Below, piece after piece: positions 8,920-16,871 of a stretch of DNA of 64,000 bases. The DNA is from Hymenobacter cyanobacteriorum (lineage in GTDB: Bacteria; Bacteroidota; Bacteroidia; Cytophagales; Hymenobacteraceae): positions 1 through 64,000 of the forward strand of contig NZ_JALBGC010000006.1 in assembly GCF_022631375.1 (NCBI RefSeq), written 5' to 3'. The position numbers were made by a program, and so were the translations under genes. Position 1 is the stretch's first letter, and each line of letters starts with the position of its first letter. A model generated the notes under the pieces. The model was given only the letters and a program-made list of their open reading frames with translations, was not told the origin of the DNA and did not search any database.

Positions 8920-9570
8920 TCAGTCGCCCAGCCAGCGGTCGGCCACCAGGCCCAGCGCGTAGTTAAGCTGCACCAGCAGCAGCAGCCCCGCCCCGGCCGG
9001 CACGCTGAGCAAGCACAGGCCCGCCGCTGCCGCGTACTGCACCTGCATCAGGCCCAGGCGGCGCACCAGGGCCCGGCCCACGGCCGCGTGCTCGGGCCGC
9101 AGCAGTCCGTGGCGCTGGGCGTAGCGGTAGCTGCCCAGCAACGCCCCGCCCAGCAGCAGCAGGTTGGCCCAGTACACCAGCACGGCCCCGCGCAGGGGAA
9201 AATGGGTGGTGAGAAACGCCGTGGAAAAGGGCAGCAGCCCCACCACCAGCAGAAAGGCAATGTGCCACCAGGCCAGCCGGCGGTCGCTGCGCGCCAGGTA
9301 GGTGAACTGCGTGCTCTGGCACACCCAGAAAATGCCCAGCGAGAGAAACCCCAGCACGTAGCCCCCGATGCTGGGCAGCAGCGCCCGCAGGGCCGGTCCC
9401 ACGTCGGCCTCGGTGCGCACGAGGGCGGCGGCCGGCACCCGCAGGTTGAGCACGAGCAGGGTCATGGCGATGGAAAACACGCCGTCGCTGAGTGACTCGA
9501 TGCGGCGCAGGCTCTGGCCCGCTACTTCAGTGTAGGCCAGGGGCGGTGCGTGGGACGAAGACTGGGCCAT
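8920..9570 (-). CDS. TMEM175/DUF1211-family potassium channel-like protein
   Basis: A 216-residue membrane protein of the TMEM175/DUF1211 family, known as proton or potassium-selective channels. The hallmark first helix is RRIESLSDGVFSIAMTLLV (consensus RxxxFSDGVFAI), with phenylalanine replaced by leucine at one position. About six helices follow. Bacterial members have one six-helix repeat and assemble as tetramers. The gene is followed four bases later by a small secreted protein gene read from further upstream. Confidence 0.85.
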   Translation of the reverse strand: MAQSSSHAPPLAYTEVAGQSLRRIESLSDGVFSIAMTLLVLNLRVPAAALVRTEADVGPALRALLPSIGGYVLGFLSLGIFWVCQSTQFTYLARSDRRLAWWHIAFLLVVGLLPFSTAFLTTHFPLRGAVLVYWANLLLLGGALLGSYRYAQRHGLLRPEHAAVGRALVRRLGLMQVQYAAAAGLCLLSVPAGAGLLLLVQLNYALGLVADRWLGD

Positions 9571-9573
9571 CGG

Positions 9574-9861
9574 CTAGCGCGGCGAACCGCCCGCCCGCCG
9601 GGTTTTGCGCGGGGCGGGGGCCTGGCGATGGTCCAGCCGGTCTTCCTCCCGAACGAGCTTGGGCTCTTTGCTCAGGCTTTGGCCGTGGTTCACGCGGCCG
9701 TCGCGCATCATGCGGCGGTTTTCGCGCAGCAACTTGTCGTCGGTTTTGCCTTCTTTTTTGAGCATTTTGCCGCCTTCCTGGCCGTGAGCCGGTGGGTTGA
9801 TGGCGGTGAGCAGCAGGCCGGTCAGGGCGAGCAGGCCGGGGAGTTGAGCGAGACGGGTCAT
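9574..9861 (-). CDS. Small secreted basic protein
   Basis: A 95-residue exported protein of unknown function. A signal peptide ends near AHGQ. The mature part is very rich in Lys, Arg, Asp and Glu (KMLKKEGKTDDKLLRENRRM), probably disordered. It lies three bases from the TMEM175-like gene, so the two are probably co-transcribed. Confidence 0.6.
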   Translation of the reverse strand: MTRLAQLPGLLALTGLLLTAINPPAHGQEGGKMLKKEGKTDDKLLRENRRMMRDGRVNHGQSLSKEPKLVREEDRLDHRQAPAPRKTRRAGGSPR

Positions 9862-9926
9862 GGGGTTTGGATGATGGAGAAGCGGTTGCCGCAGGTACGG
9901 CGGCCCGTATTTTCAAACTTGCTTTG

Positions 9927-10133
9927 TTAGCCCAGCTGCAAGCGAAACAGCGTGGAAAGCGTGCCCGCCACCAGAGCCCAGGCCATGCCCGTAAGCAGGT
10001 ACTGTTTGGCAATGGTCTTGGGGTCCTGGCTGAATACGTAGCGAAACAGCCAGTGCGGCGTTTCGTGGTCGGCCGGGGGGGCGGCGGGCAACGGGGTGCT
10101 AGGCACCGGCATCGGAAGCGAAGGAATAGCCAT
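9927..10133 (-). CDS. Cytochrome c oxidase subunit I N-terminal fragment-like ORF
   Basis: A 68-residue frame whose second half (residues 30-68: RYVFSQDPKTIAKQYLLTGM and on to LFRLQLG) reads like the first helix of caa3-type cytochrome c oxidase subunit I. In the full subunit a tryptophan normally follows FRLQLG; here the frame stops at exactly that point. The N-terminus is Pro-rich as in many subunit I proteins. It may be a remnant of a coxA gene or a retained one-helix protein. The rest of coxA is not in the neighbourhood. Confidence 0.6.
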   Translation of the reverse strand: MAIPSLPMPVPSTPLPAAPPADHETPHWLFRYVFSQDPKTIAKQYLLTGMAWALVAGTLSTLFRLQLG

Positions 10134-10249
10134 GCGAATGCGGGAAAGCAAGGTGGAATAGTGAAAACCAAGAGCCATTTGCCCGTCCTGCTGAGCGCAG
10201 CCGAAGCAGGACGTTCTTCGTGTTTGCTTTCCGGCCGCCAACGCCCGGC

Positions 10250-11014
10250 CTATTCCCAGCCGTTGCGGCGGAAAATGGCGTGCCCGTCGGCCGACTGCAG
10301 AAAGGCCACGAACTGCCGGGCCGCGGCGGCCTGCGTGGTGCGCTGGGTGAGGGCAATGGGCGTGCCCCGACTCACGCGCTGGTCGCGGGGCAGGCGCACG
10401 AGGGCCGAGCCGGGCAGGCGCGGCTGCCAGGAGGCATAGGTTATCCAGGCGTCGTAGTCCTGGGGCTTTTGCTGCCAGAGGTCCACGGCCTCGGCGCTGG
10501 TTTTGACCGACGTTTTGGTGTTGTGCTGCAGGTTGCTGATGAGGGCGCTGCTGCGGGCCATGTCCTCGGTCATGCCCATCTGGCCGGCCCCGTTCACGTC
10601 GAGCAGGCGCACGCCGGGCCGGGCCAGGTCTTCGAGCCGCTTGATGTGCAGCGGGTTGCCGGGGCGCACCAGCACCGCCGACTCCCGGGCGTAGAGGCTG
10701 GTGCGGCTGGCTTCGTCGATAAAGCCGGGGTGGGCCAGCGCCGTTTGGGTGAGCATGTACTCGGCCCCGCCGTACACCAGGTCGGCGTCCTGCTGCGCCT
10801 GGGCCAGCCACTTGGGCTCGGGGCCGGCCGTGACGGCCACGTCCAGGCCGGTTTGTTTGGTGAAGGCGGCGGCGCATTCCTTCATGGCCGTGGCCGGGCC
10901 GCCGGGGCCGTACACGTGCAGGGTTTGGGCGGCGGCCGGCGCGGCCGCGAGCAGAGCAGGAGACATGAGCAATAGAGCGAAGCGGCGGAGCCGGGTAAGC
11001 GGGGATGTTTTCAT
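10250..11014 (-). CDS. Extracellular solute-binding protein (ModA-like)
   Basis: A 254-residue exported type-II periplasmic binding protein (SBP_bac_11/ModA-like). A signal peptide ends near AAAQT. Motifs include LHVYGPGGPATAMKECAAAF at the mature start and VNGAGQMGMTEDMAR in the hinge region. Such proteins bind oxyanions such as molybdate or sulfate, or act in metal or iron uptake. No ABC permease or ATPase gene is adjacent, so it is an orphan. It is next to a second, related binding protein and to sulfur-type genes. Confidence 0.8.
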   Translation of the reverse strand: MKTSPLTRLRRFALLLMSPALLAAAPAAAQTLHVYGPGGPATAMKECAAAFTKQTGLDVAVTAGPEPKWLAQAQQDADLVYGGAEYMLTQTALAHPGFIDEASRTSLYARESAVLVRPGNPLHIKRLEDLARPGVRLLDVNGAGQMGMTEDMARSSALISNLQHNTKTSVKTSAEAVDLWQQKPQDYDAWITYASWQPRLPGSALVRLPRDQRVSRGTPIALTQRTTQAAAARQFVAFLQSADGHAIFRRNGWE

Positions 11015-11027
11015 GGGTATTAGCGCG

Positions 11028-11984
11028 TTACTTAACGGGCGGCAAAAAGCCGTATTTCTGGTACACGGCCTGCCCGTCTGGGCTGTTAAGGAAGGCCACA
11101 AAGTCTTCGGCGGCCTTGGCGTGGGGCGCGGCTTTCATCACCCCGGCCACGTAGTTGGCCATGATGTTTTCCTTGGCCGGGATGGCCACGCTTTCCACCG
11201 GGTGGCCCAGCATTTTCTGATAAAAGGCCTCCGTGTACCACACCGGGGCCGCGTCGGACTGGTCGTAGAGCACCCGCAGGGGCGACTGGCGGTGGTGAAT
11301 CTGGGTCAGGTAAGTGCTGCCGGCTTTCACTTTGGTCGTCATCACGGCCGTTTTCAAGGCCGCGCCCCCGGCCTTCTCGTACGATTCCTCGATGCGCTTG
11401 CCGATGCCTTCCCATTCGGGGTTAGGCATGCTCACGCGCACCTCGGGCCGGCCCAAATCGCGCAGGCTGGTCACCTTCTTGGGGTTGCCCTGGCGCACGA
11501 GGATGGCCAGCCGGTTCTGGGCGTAGCTGGTGGTGCGGGCAAACCACTCCGGCGTCATATCCATGCGGTTTTTGCCGGCCGCGTACACGTCGGGCTTCAG
11601 CTCGATGCGCAGGTTGCCTACTACCAGGCTGCCCTGCGTAATCTGCTTAGCCAGGATGCCGGGCGGCAGCGTTTCCACGAAAATGCGCACGTACTCGGGG
11701 TGGGCCTTGCGGAACTCCTTCAGCAAATCATCGAGCACCATGAACTGGTTGCCCCCGAAAAACACCACCAACTGCGGGTCCACCACGTCGCCGTAGAGGT
11801 CGGGCGCGTTGTCGATGCCCGGCACCGTGAAGGGCACTCCAGCCTGAAACGGCGCGTTCCAGGGCGGGTCAAAGCGGTGGGCCGGCTCGGGCGGCGTGGG
11901 CTTTTGGATAGGCATGGTCTGGGCGAAAAGGGCGGCCGGGGCGGCCAGTGCCAGCGCCAGCAGCAGGTGCGGAAGGGGTTTCAT
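11028..11984 (-). CDS. Extracellular solute-binding protein
   Basis: A 318-residue exported binding protein. A signal peptide ends near LFAQT. The fold elements are type-II binding-protein-like: VVDPQLVVFFGGNQFMVLDD at the start of lobe 1, NRLAILVRQGNPKKVTSLRD across the lobe, and a C-terminal AEDFVAFLNSPDGQAVYQKY. This last motif is shared with the neighbour at 10,250 (RQFVAFLQSADGHAIF). The two genes are 13 bases apart, so they form one unit. Ligand unknown; an oxyanion is the likeliest guess from family and context. Confidence 0.8.
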   Translation of the reverse strand: MKPLPHLLLALALAAPAALFAQTMPIQKPTPPEPAHRFDPPWNAPFQAGVPFTVPGIDNAPDLYGDVVDPQLVVFFGGNQFMVLDDLLKEFRKAHPEYVRIFVETLPPGILAKQITQGSLVVGNLRIELKPDVYAAGKNRMDMTPEWFARTTSYAQNRLAILVRQGNPKKVTSLRDLGRPEVRVSMPNPEWEGIGKRIEESYEKAGGAALKTAVMTTKVKAGSTYLTQIHHRQSPLRVLYDQSDAAPVWYTEAFYQKMLGHPVESVAIPAKENIMANYVAGVMKAAPHAKAAEDFVAFLNSPDGQAVYQKYGFLPPVK

Positions 11985-12037
11985 GGGGTTGGGTAAGGAA
12001 AGCGGAGAAAAGCACGAAAGCAGCGGAGAGTCCGGCG

Positions 12038-12532
12038 CTACGGATGCACCAGCGACCAGCCCTGGGCCTGCCGGATAATGAGCTCGCCGTTGCCGCTGGG
12101 CACGTAGGAAATCAGGGGCAGCAGCTCGTCCTTGCTGATTTTCTTTTCCTTGAGTGTGTTCAGGCACTGGGCCAGAATCACGCCTTTCTGCTTCAGGGCC
12201 GTGAGCTGGGCCTCGTAGGGCTGGTCCTTGCGGTAGAGTGTGGTGCCCCCGCCGAAGGCAATCAGCTCCACGGTGAGCTTGCCTTTAAGCCGGCTGTCCT
12301 CCAGCGCGTTGCCGATGTTACGCAGCGTCTGCTGGATGAGCTTGGGGTCGTCACTGTCAAGCTGGTAGATGACGTGGTACTGGGCCTGGTCGGCCGTGGC
12401 CCCTTGGAAGGCACCTTTTTGAAAAGCTTCGCGGTCATGCATGGCGGTGGCGTTGCGGGTGGCGGGCGTCTGGGCGCGGGCCGAGAGGGTGAGGCCGGCG
12501 AGCAGCGCGGCGGTCAGCAGCAGGTGTTTCAT
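12038..12532 (-). CDS. Periplasmic DsrE/DsrF-like protein
   Basis: A 164-residue protein with a signal peptide (ends SARAQ) and a DsrE/F-like domain (PF02635). The segment QYHVIYQLDSDDPKLIQQTL starts the domain, then VELIAFGGG and GVILAQCLNTL. The single cysteine in ILAQCLNTL corresponds to the reactive-cysteine position of several DsrE-like proteins that carry sulfur; an actual sulfur-transfer role is inferred. It lies between the binding-protein genes and a TsdA-like cytochrome. Confidence 0.8.
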   Translation of the reverse strand: MKHLLLTAALLAGLTLSARAQTPATRNATAMHDREAFQKGAFQGATADQAQYHVIYQLDSDDPKLIQQTLRNIGNALEDSRLKGKLTVELIAFGGGTTLYRKDQPYEAQLTALKQKGVILAQCLNTLKEKKISKDELLPLISYVPSGNGELIIRQAQGWSLVHP

Positions 12533-12606
12533 GGCAACTGGGGAAAGGGCACCACCGAAGCAGCGCGGTGAAAACGAAAGGGGTGAAACTGGAAATCGGT
12601 GCGGGG

Positions 12607-13737
12607 CTACTCGCCGCCCTTTTTGCCCGCTTCCATCGCCGCGTAGGGACCAAACTGGTGCTGGTGCTGCGTAAACCGGTCGGCGTAAGGCGGGTAAGGG
12701 CAGTCGGCGGGCTTCTTTTTGAGGTTGGGGTAGTCCTTTTCCAGGTGGGCCATGCGCGGGCGGGGCAGCGAGTTGATGTAGGCGGCCACGTCGTAGGCGG
12801 CGTCATCGGTGAGGATGCTGTGCTCGGCCGTGGCGCCGAAAGGCATATTGGCCTTGATAAAGCGGGCCGCCGTTTGCAGGCGGTGCATGCCGGCCCCGTC
12901 GTTGTAGCTGTCGGGTCCCCACAGCGGCGGGTACTGGTAACCATCGGCGGCCAGCGTGCCGTTGAGGCGGCCCTGGCCATTAGCTCCGTGGCAGCTGGTG
13001 CACTGCTGGGCGAAGACGATTTTGCCCTGCCCGAGATTCGCCTCGCGGTTGGGCATGGTGAACTTAACAAAACCCTGGCCCTTCACCTTCTCCCCCACTG
13101 GCACCTGGCGGCCCAGCCATTTCATGTAGGTGATGATGGCCTTCATCTCCTTGCCGTCCACCGGCAGGGGCCGGCCGTTGAGGCTGCGCGTCATGCACCC
13201 ATTGATGCGGTCCTCCAGGGTGCTGATGGCATCCTCGCGCCCTTTGTAGGTGGGGTAAATGCCCCAGATGCCCACGTAGGGGGCCGAAAACGCCTTCTGG
13301 CCGGCCTGTAGGTGGCAGTTCTGGCAGGCCAGGTTGCTGCCGGCCAGCCGCAGGGCCGGGTTGGCCACTTGCGGGCCGAGGTAGTGGGGGGTGTGGGCAA
13401 TCAGCTCGTGGCCGTAGCGGATGAGCTGGCCCTCCGGGTCGGGCTTCACGCTGTCGAGCACGAAGCGGGCGGGCTGGAAGAAGTTGGTTTTGCTCCCCAC
13501 AGCCCCCCCGGCAACGTCAGGCAAGCCCGCCGCAGGCCCACTCGCAGCGGCGGCCGTCGTGGCCGGGGCATCGGCCAGCAGGTCGGGCGTTTTAGGGTTG
13601 AAGACGACGATGTAGGCCGTCACGGCTACTACCAGCACCATCAGGGCAATCACCCAGGTCAGCAGGCCGGCGATTTTGATGAAGGCCTGCTTGTCTTCCG
13701 GCTGCAGCCGAGGCGAGGGGTCGGGAGTGGTTTCCAT
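12607..13737 (-). CDS. Membrane-anchored dihaem cytochrome c, TsdA/SoxA-like
   Basis: A 376-residue cytochrome with an N-terminal transmembrane anchor (about 24-47) and two haem c motifs, CQNCH near 138-142 and CTSCH near 246-250. Between them, RINGCMTRSLNGRPLP contains a cysteine (about 181) in the position that serves as a haem ligand in TsdA thiosulfate dehydrogenases and SoxA; a second candidate ligand is the methionine in KANMPFG (about 309). The family suggests oxidation of thiosulfate or a related sulfur compound in the periplasm, with electrons passed to the respiratory chain. Substrate assignment is inferred from family and neighbours (DsrE-like protein, YeiH). Confidence 0.85.
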   Translation of the reverse strand: METTPDPSPRLQPEDKQAFIKIAGLLTWVIALMVLVVAVTAYIVVFNPKTPDLLADAPATTAAAASGPAAGLPDVAGGAVGSKTNFFQPARFVLDSVKPDPEGQLIRYGHELIAHTPHYLGPQVANPALRLAGSNLACQNCHLQAGQKAFSAPYVGIWGIYPTYKGREDAISTLEDRINGCMTRSLNGRPLPVDGKEMKAIITYMKWLGRQVPVGEKVKGQGFVKFTMPNREANLGQGKIVFAQQCTSCHGANGQGRLNGTLAADGYQYPPLWGPDSYNDGAGMHRLQTAARFIKANMPFGATAEHSILTDDAAYDVAAYINSLPRPRMAHLEKDYPNLKKKPADCPYPPYADRFTQHQHQFGPYAAMEAGKKGGE

Positions 13738-13877
13738 GAGGCCAAGGAGAGAGGTGAAACAGGCGGCAAAGGCCAGCCAGCGCGCAAAACAACTTGTTTT
13801 GCGGAATGCAGACAGTCAATTAGTTAAATCGGGCAAAGCAAGCGCTACCATTCGGTCGCTCTGCCCCGACCAAGCAT

Positions 13878-14948
13878 CTATACCGTGTGTAGAATCACGT
13901 AGAGCGAGCCGGTCGAAATCACCACCCAGAGCAGGATGCCCAGCACGTAGGGCTTCATGCCCACCGAGCGCACCACCCGCGCTGACAAACCCGCCCCGAT
14001 AAAAAACAGCGTGACCGTGAGGCCGATTTTGGCTAGGTTCACCATCACCGGGCCCAGGGGCTTGGCCGCTGGCACGAAGGTGTTGACCAGCATCGCGGCG
14101 ATGAAGCCGAAGATGAAGTAGGGAATGGTGATTTTCACGCCCTTTTGCTTGAAAATCATGGCCGTGCCGATGGCCACCGGGATAATCCAGAGGGCGCGGG
14201 CCAGCTTCACGGTGGTGGCCACTTCCAGGGCCTGGTTGCCGTAGGCCGCCGCCGCGCCCACCACCGAACTGGTGTCGTGGATGGCAATGGCGCACCACAG
14301 GCCGAACTGGTTCTGCGTCATGGCCAGGGCGTGGCCGATGGGCGGGAAGGCGAACAGGGCCACGGCATTGAGCACGAACACCGTGCCCAGCGCCACCGAC
14401 ATTTCCTCGTCCTTGGCCCGCAGCACCGGCCCGATGGCCGCAATGGCCGAGCCCCCGCAAATGGCGGTGCCGCACGAAATCAAGTGCACCACGTGCTTGC
14501 CCAGACCCAGCCACCGGCCCACGACCAAGCCCAGCAGCAGCGTGCCGAAGATGGACACTACCGTAAACAGGATGCCTTCCTTGCCGGCCTGCACCGCCGC
14601 GTGGGCATTCATCCCAAAGCCCAGCCCGATAACCGAAAACTGGAGCAGCTTGGCCGTGGCCTGCTTGGTTTGCGTGGTGAAGGGGTTGCCGATGGTTTGG
14701 GCCAGCAGCAGGCCCAGCGCCAGGGCAATGGGCGGCGAGGCCCAGGGCGTGAGGCAGAACACGAAGAACAGCACGAACACCACCTGCTTCAAGGTGAAGT
14801 CCTGCCCGAAGGCCACCCGGGGCGTGTGCAGGTGCCGGAAGAAGCCGCTGGTTTCGTTGAATTCGGGGGCGGCGGTTTCCCCGGCCGGGGCAGGGGCGGG
14901 CAGCGGGGTGGAAGCTTGAAGCGGCGTGGGCTGAACTGGGAGGGCCAT
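13878..14948 (-). CDS. YeiH-family putative sulfate/sulfite exporter (UPF0324)
   Basis: A 356-residue integral membrane protein of the UPF0324/YeiH family, with the highly conserved GFGMNAHAAVQAGKEG and CGTAICGGSAIAAIGPVL segments. About ten helices follow a hydrophilic N-terminal tail of some 45 residues. In enterobacteria yeiH is next to and controlled by the LysR regulator YeiE, and members are called sulfate or sulfite exporters. Here a LysR gene lies two genes upstream on the same strand. The promoter region contains LysR-like palindromes. Confidence 0.88.
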   Translation of the reverse strand: MALPVQPTPLQASTPLPAPAPAGETAAPEFNETSGFFRHLHTPRVAFGQDFTLKQVVFVLFFVFCLTPWASPPIALALGLLLAQTIGNPFTTQTKQATAKLLQFSVIGLGFGMNAHAAVQAGKEGILFTVVSIFGTLLLGLVVGRWLGLGKHVVHLISCGTAICGGSAIAAIGPVLRAKDEEMSVALGTVFVLNAVALFAFPPIGHALAMTQNQFGLWCAIAIHDTSSVVGAAAAYGNQALEVATTVKLARALWIIPVAIGTAMIFKQKGVKITIPYFIFGFIAAMLVNTFVPAAKPLGPVMVNLAKIGLTVTLFFIGAGLSARVVRSVGMKPYVLGILLWVVISTGSLYVILHTV

Positions 14949-14973
14949 GAGCGGGAGGGGTTTGTTTCTGAGG

Positions 14974-15039
14974 CAAATATACGGCGTTGCCCACCGGTTG
15001 GATTATCCAATAATATTATCCTGCATAACCAAAGGTTAT
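14974..15039 (-). promoter_or_regulatory. yeiH-like promoter with LysR-type palindrome
   Basis: Read on the minus strand, a TATATTTG -7 box lies at 14981-14974, about 25 bases before the exporter start codon. No TTTG -33 box is at the usual distance. Upstream is a perfect palindrome ATAACC-AAA-GGTTAT (15025-15039) and a second near-palindrome GGATTAT...ATTATCC (15000-15021). A LysR-type activator binding there would explain the missing -33 box. Confidence 0.6.
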
Positions 15040-15113
15040 TGACTGCCCGGGCCGAGCCAGGGTGGCGCGTCCGTTTTGCGTGGCCAGGCCGGCCGCCGCG
15101 GGGGCTGGAAACG

Positions 15114-15150
15114 CCAGCGGCCGGCTCGTACACCACGAGCCGGCCGCTGG
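15114..15150. terminator. Long GC-rich hairpin
   Basis: A perfect 15-bp inverted repeat (15114-15128 with 15136-15150) with a 7-nt loop lies 25 bases past the stop of the minus-strand gene at 15,176. The following tract on the minus strand is only GCGTTT, so termination efficiency is uncertain. Confidence 0.6.
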
Positions 15151-15175
15151 ACGGATGAACTACTGGCCTGAGGGC

Positions 15176-15577
15176 TTAGAAGCCGGTTTGCTCGTCTTTC
15201 AGGTCGAACACGTCGCCGCCGGCCATGCGGGGGTCGTCGAGGGCGTAGGCAGCCTTCTGCTCGCCGGGCGTGCCGTCCGCGCTGGCCTGCACGGCCGCGA
15301 CGGCCTGATTCTGCTCCACGTGCCCGCGCTGCTGGTGGGGGTCGGCAATGGCTTCGGGCATGCAGTAGTGCTCGGTGGCGGCGGCGTGCTTGCCGCGAAA
15401 TTCGCTGAACTCGTCGGGGTTGTCGTTCGTGCCGTCGTTGGTCGGGGCTTGGTAGTGGCGGGGCGCGGTGGGGTCGGCGGGGTGGCCGAAGTCGCCGTAG
15501 TGCGGGGTGCCATCGTGGGCGGCCGGTTCGGCGGCGGGTTGCGCATCGGTTGGGGCGGGCTGCGGAGTGTTTTCCAT
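15176..15577 (-). CDS. Hypothetical hydrophilic protein
   Basis: A 133-residue hydrophilic, low-complexity protein rich in Ala, Pro, Asp and Thr, starting MENTPQPAPTDAQPAAEP. It has no signal peptide, no membrane segment and no motif I recognise. It is probably disordered. The ATG at 15577 is chosen because the open frame upstream runs into unrelated sequence. It sits between the LysR regulator and the YeiH exporter. Confidence 0.55.
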   Translation of the reverse strand: MENTPQPAPTDAQPAAEPAAHDGTPHYGDFGHPADPTAPRHYQAPTNDGTNDNPDEFSEFRGKHAAATEHYCMPEAIADPHQQRGHVEQNQAVAAVQASADGTPGEQKAAYALDDPRMAGGDVFDLKDEQTGF

Positions 15578-15703
15578 GAGGATAAGCAAGTAGGGTGAAG
15601 ATGGGCGAACCACCCGGTCCGCACTACGCTGCAATGGTACGTAAGCTGCTCATAAAGTGGTGCTTTCAGCGGATACCGAATGGTTATCCGGCATCACCAT
15701 TTT

Positions 15704-16615
15704 TTATTTGCCCCCCTTCAGCTGCCCCTGCACGAAGCTCAGGAACCGCTGCGCCGGCCGGGCCAGTGGCTGCCCCTGCACCGATACCGCCTCAAACTGC
15801 CGGGCCAGGTGCAGCCCGGCAATGGGCACGATTTCGAGCAGCCCGGCCGCCAGCTCGCGGTCCAGGGCCCGGCGCGACACGAAGCCCAGGGCGGTGGGCG
15901 CGGCTTCGAGGTAGCGCTTGATGGCCTCCGTATTGTCCAGGTAGATGGCCACGGGCAGGGCGCTGAGCTTGATGTGCTGCGCCCGCAGGGCAAATTCGAG
16001 GATTTCCAGCGTGCCCGAGCCCCGCTCGCGCAGCACCAGCGGGTGGGCCAGCGCCTCGGCCAGGAGCAGCGGCGCGGCGGGCGGGCCGCCGGGCGTGGTG
16101 CGGCGCACGGCCACCAGCTCGTCGGGCAGCAGCAGCTCGTAGTGCAGGTCGTGGCTCTTGGTGCGGCCCTCCACGAAGCCCAGGTCCAGCTCGCCGCGCA
16201 GCAGGGCCTCGGCAATGCGCTCGGAGTTGGCGTTCAGAAACGAGAGCTGCACCTGCGGGTAGCGGGCCTGGAAGGCGGGCAGCAGCCCCGGCAACACGTA
16301 CTGGCTCAGGGTGGTGCTGGCCCCCAGGCGCAGGCGGCCGGCGGCCTCGTCGGGGTCGCGCAGGCCCAGCAGCTGGTCTTCGAGCAGCTGCTGAGCGGCG
16401 GCGGCGGCATCGGCGTGGGCGTGCAGCAGGCGGCCGGCCTCGGTGAGGGTCACGCGGTTGCCGCGCCTCTCCAGCAGGCGCTGGCCGTACTGCGCCTCCA
16501 GCTCCCGGATGTGCTTGGTAACGGCCGGCTGGCTCACAAACAGCTCCTGGCCGGCCTTGGTCAGGCTCAGGTGCCGGGCCACGGCGGCAAATACACGGAG
16601 GCGAAAATCGGACAT
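15704..16615 (-). CDS. LysR-family transcriptional regulator (YeiE/CysB-like)
   Basis: A 303-residue LysR-type regulator. The N-terminal winged helix-turn-helix is clear: VFAAVARHLSLTKAGQELFV then SQPAVTKHIRELEAQYG (about residues 8-45). A linker helix and a two-lobed effector-binding domain follow (about 90-290). The sequence and position near a YeiH exporter match the yeiE-yeiH pairing known from enterobacteria, where YeiE responds to sulfite. A palindrome upstream of the exporter is a candidate binding site. The ATG at 16615 directly starts the DNA-binding domain. Confidence 0.88.
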   Translation of the reverse strand: MSDFRLRVFAAVARHLSLTKAGQELFVSQPAVTKHIRELEAQYGQRLLERRGNRVTLTEAGRLLHAHADAAAAAQQLLEDQLLGLRDPDEAAGRLRLGASTTLSQYVLPGLLPAFQARYPQVQLSFLNANSERIAEALLRGELDLGFVEGRTKSHDLHYELLLPDELVAVRRTTPGGPPAAPLLLAEALAHPLVLRERGSGTLEILEFALRAQHIKLSALPVAIYLDNTEAIKRYLEAAPTALGFVSRRALDRELAAGLLEIVPIAGLHLARQFEAVSVQGQPLARPAQRFLSFVQGQLKGGK

Positions 16616-16817
16616 GCGCGCAAAGTACGCAGTTGGGGCAGTTTGGTATTGGCAGCTAAAGCATCTGAAACGGCAGGCAACGGGTTGATTCACAAACCGA
16701 GCCTACCCGATAGCGTTGGGAACGGCCACCAATAGCTTCCATATGTCGGTCATGTAACTGTTTGGACCAATCCTTTTAACCAAGGCCAAGGCTGCCAAAG
16801 CCGTGTTAGTTGGTAAT

Positions 16818-16850
16818 GAGCCAAGTGAGGATTTCTCACTTGGCTCTTTT
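16818..16850 (+). terminator. Perfect hairpin with plus-strand T tract
   Basis: A 12-bp perfect stem (GAGCCAAGTGAG, 16818-16829, pairing with 16835-16846), a 5-nt loop and TTTT afterwards make a good terminator for plus-strand transcription. Both neighbouring genes are on the minus strand, so it has no obvious gene to terminate. It may end antisense transcription or be left from a lost gene. Confidence 0.6.
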
Positions 16851-16871
16851 GCTGATGGAGCGGAGGCACGG

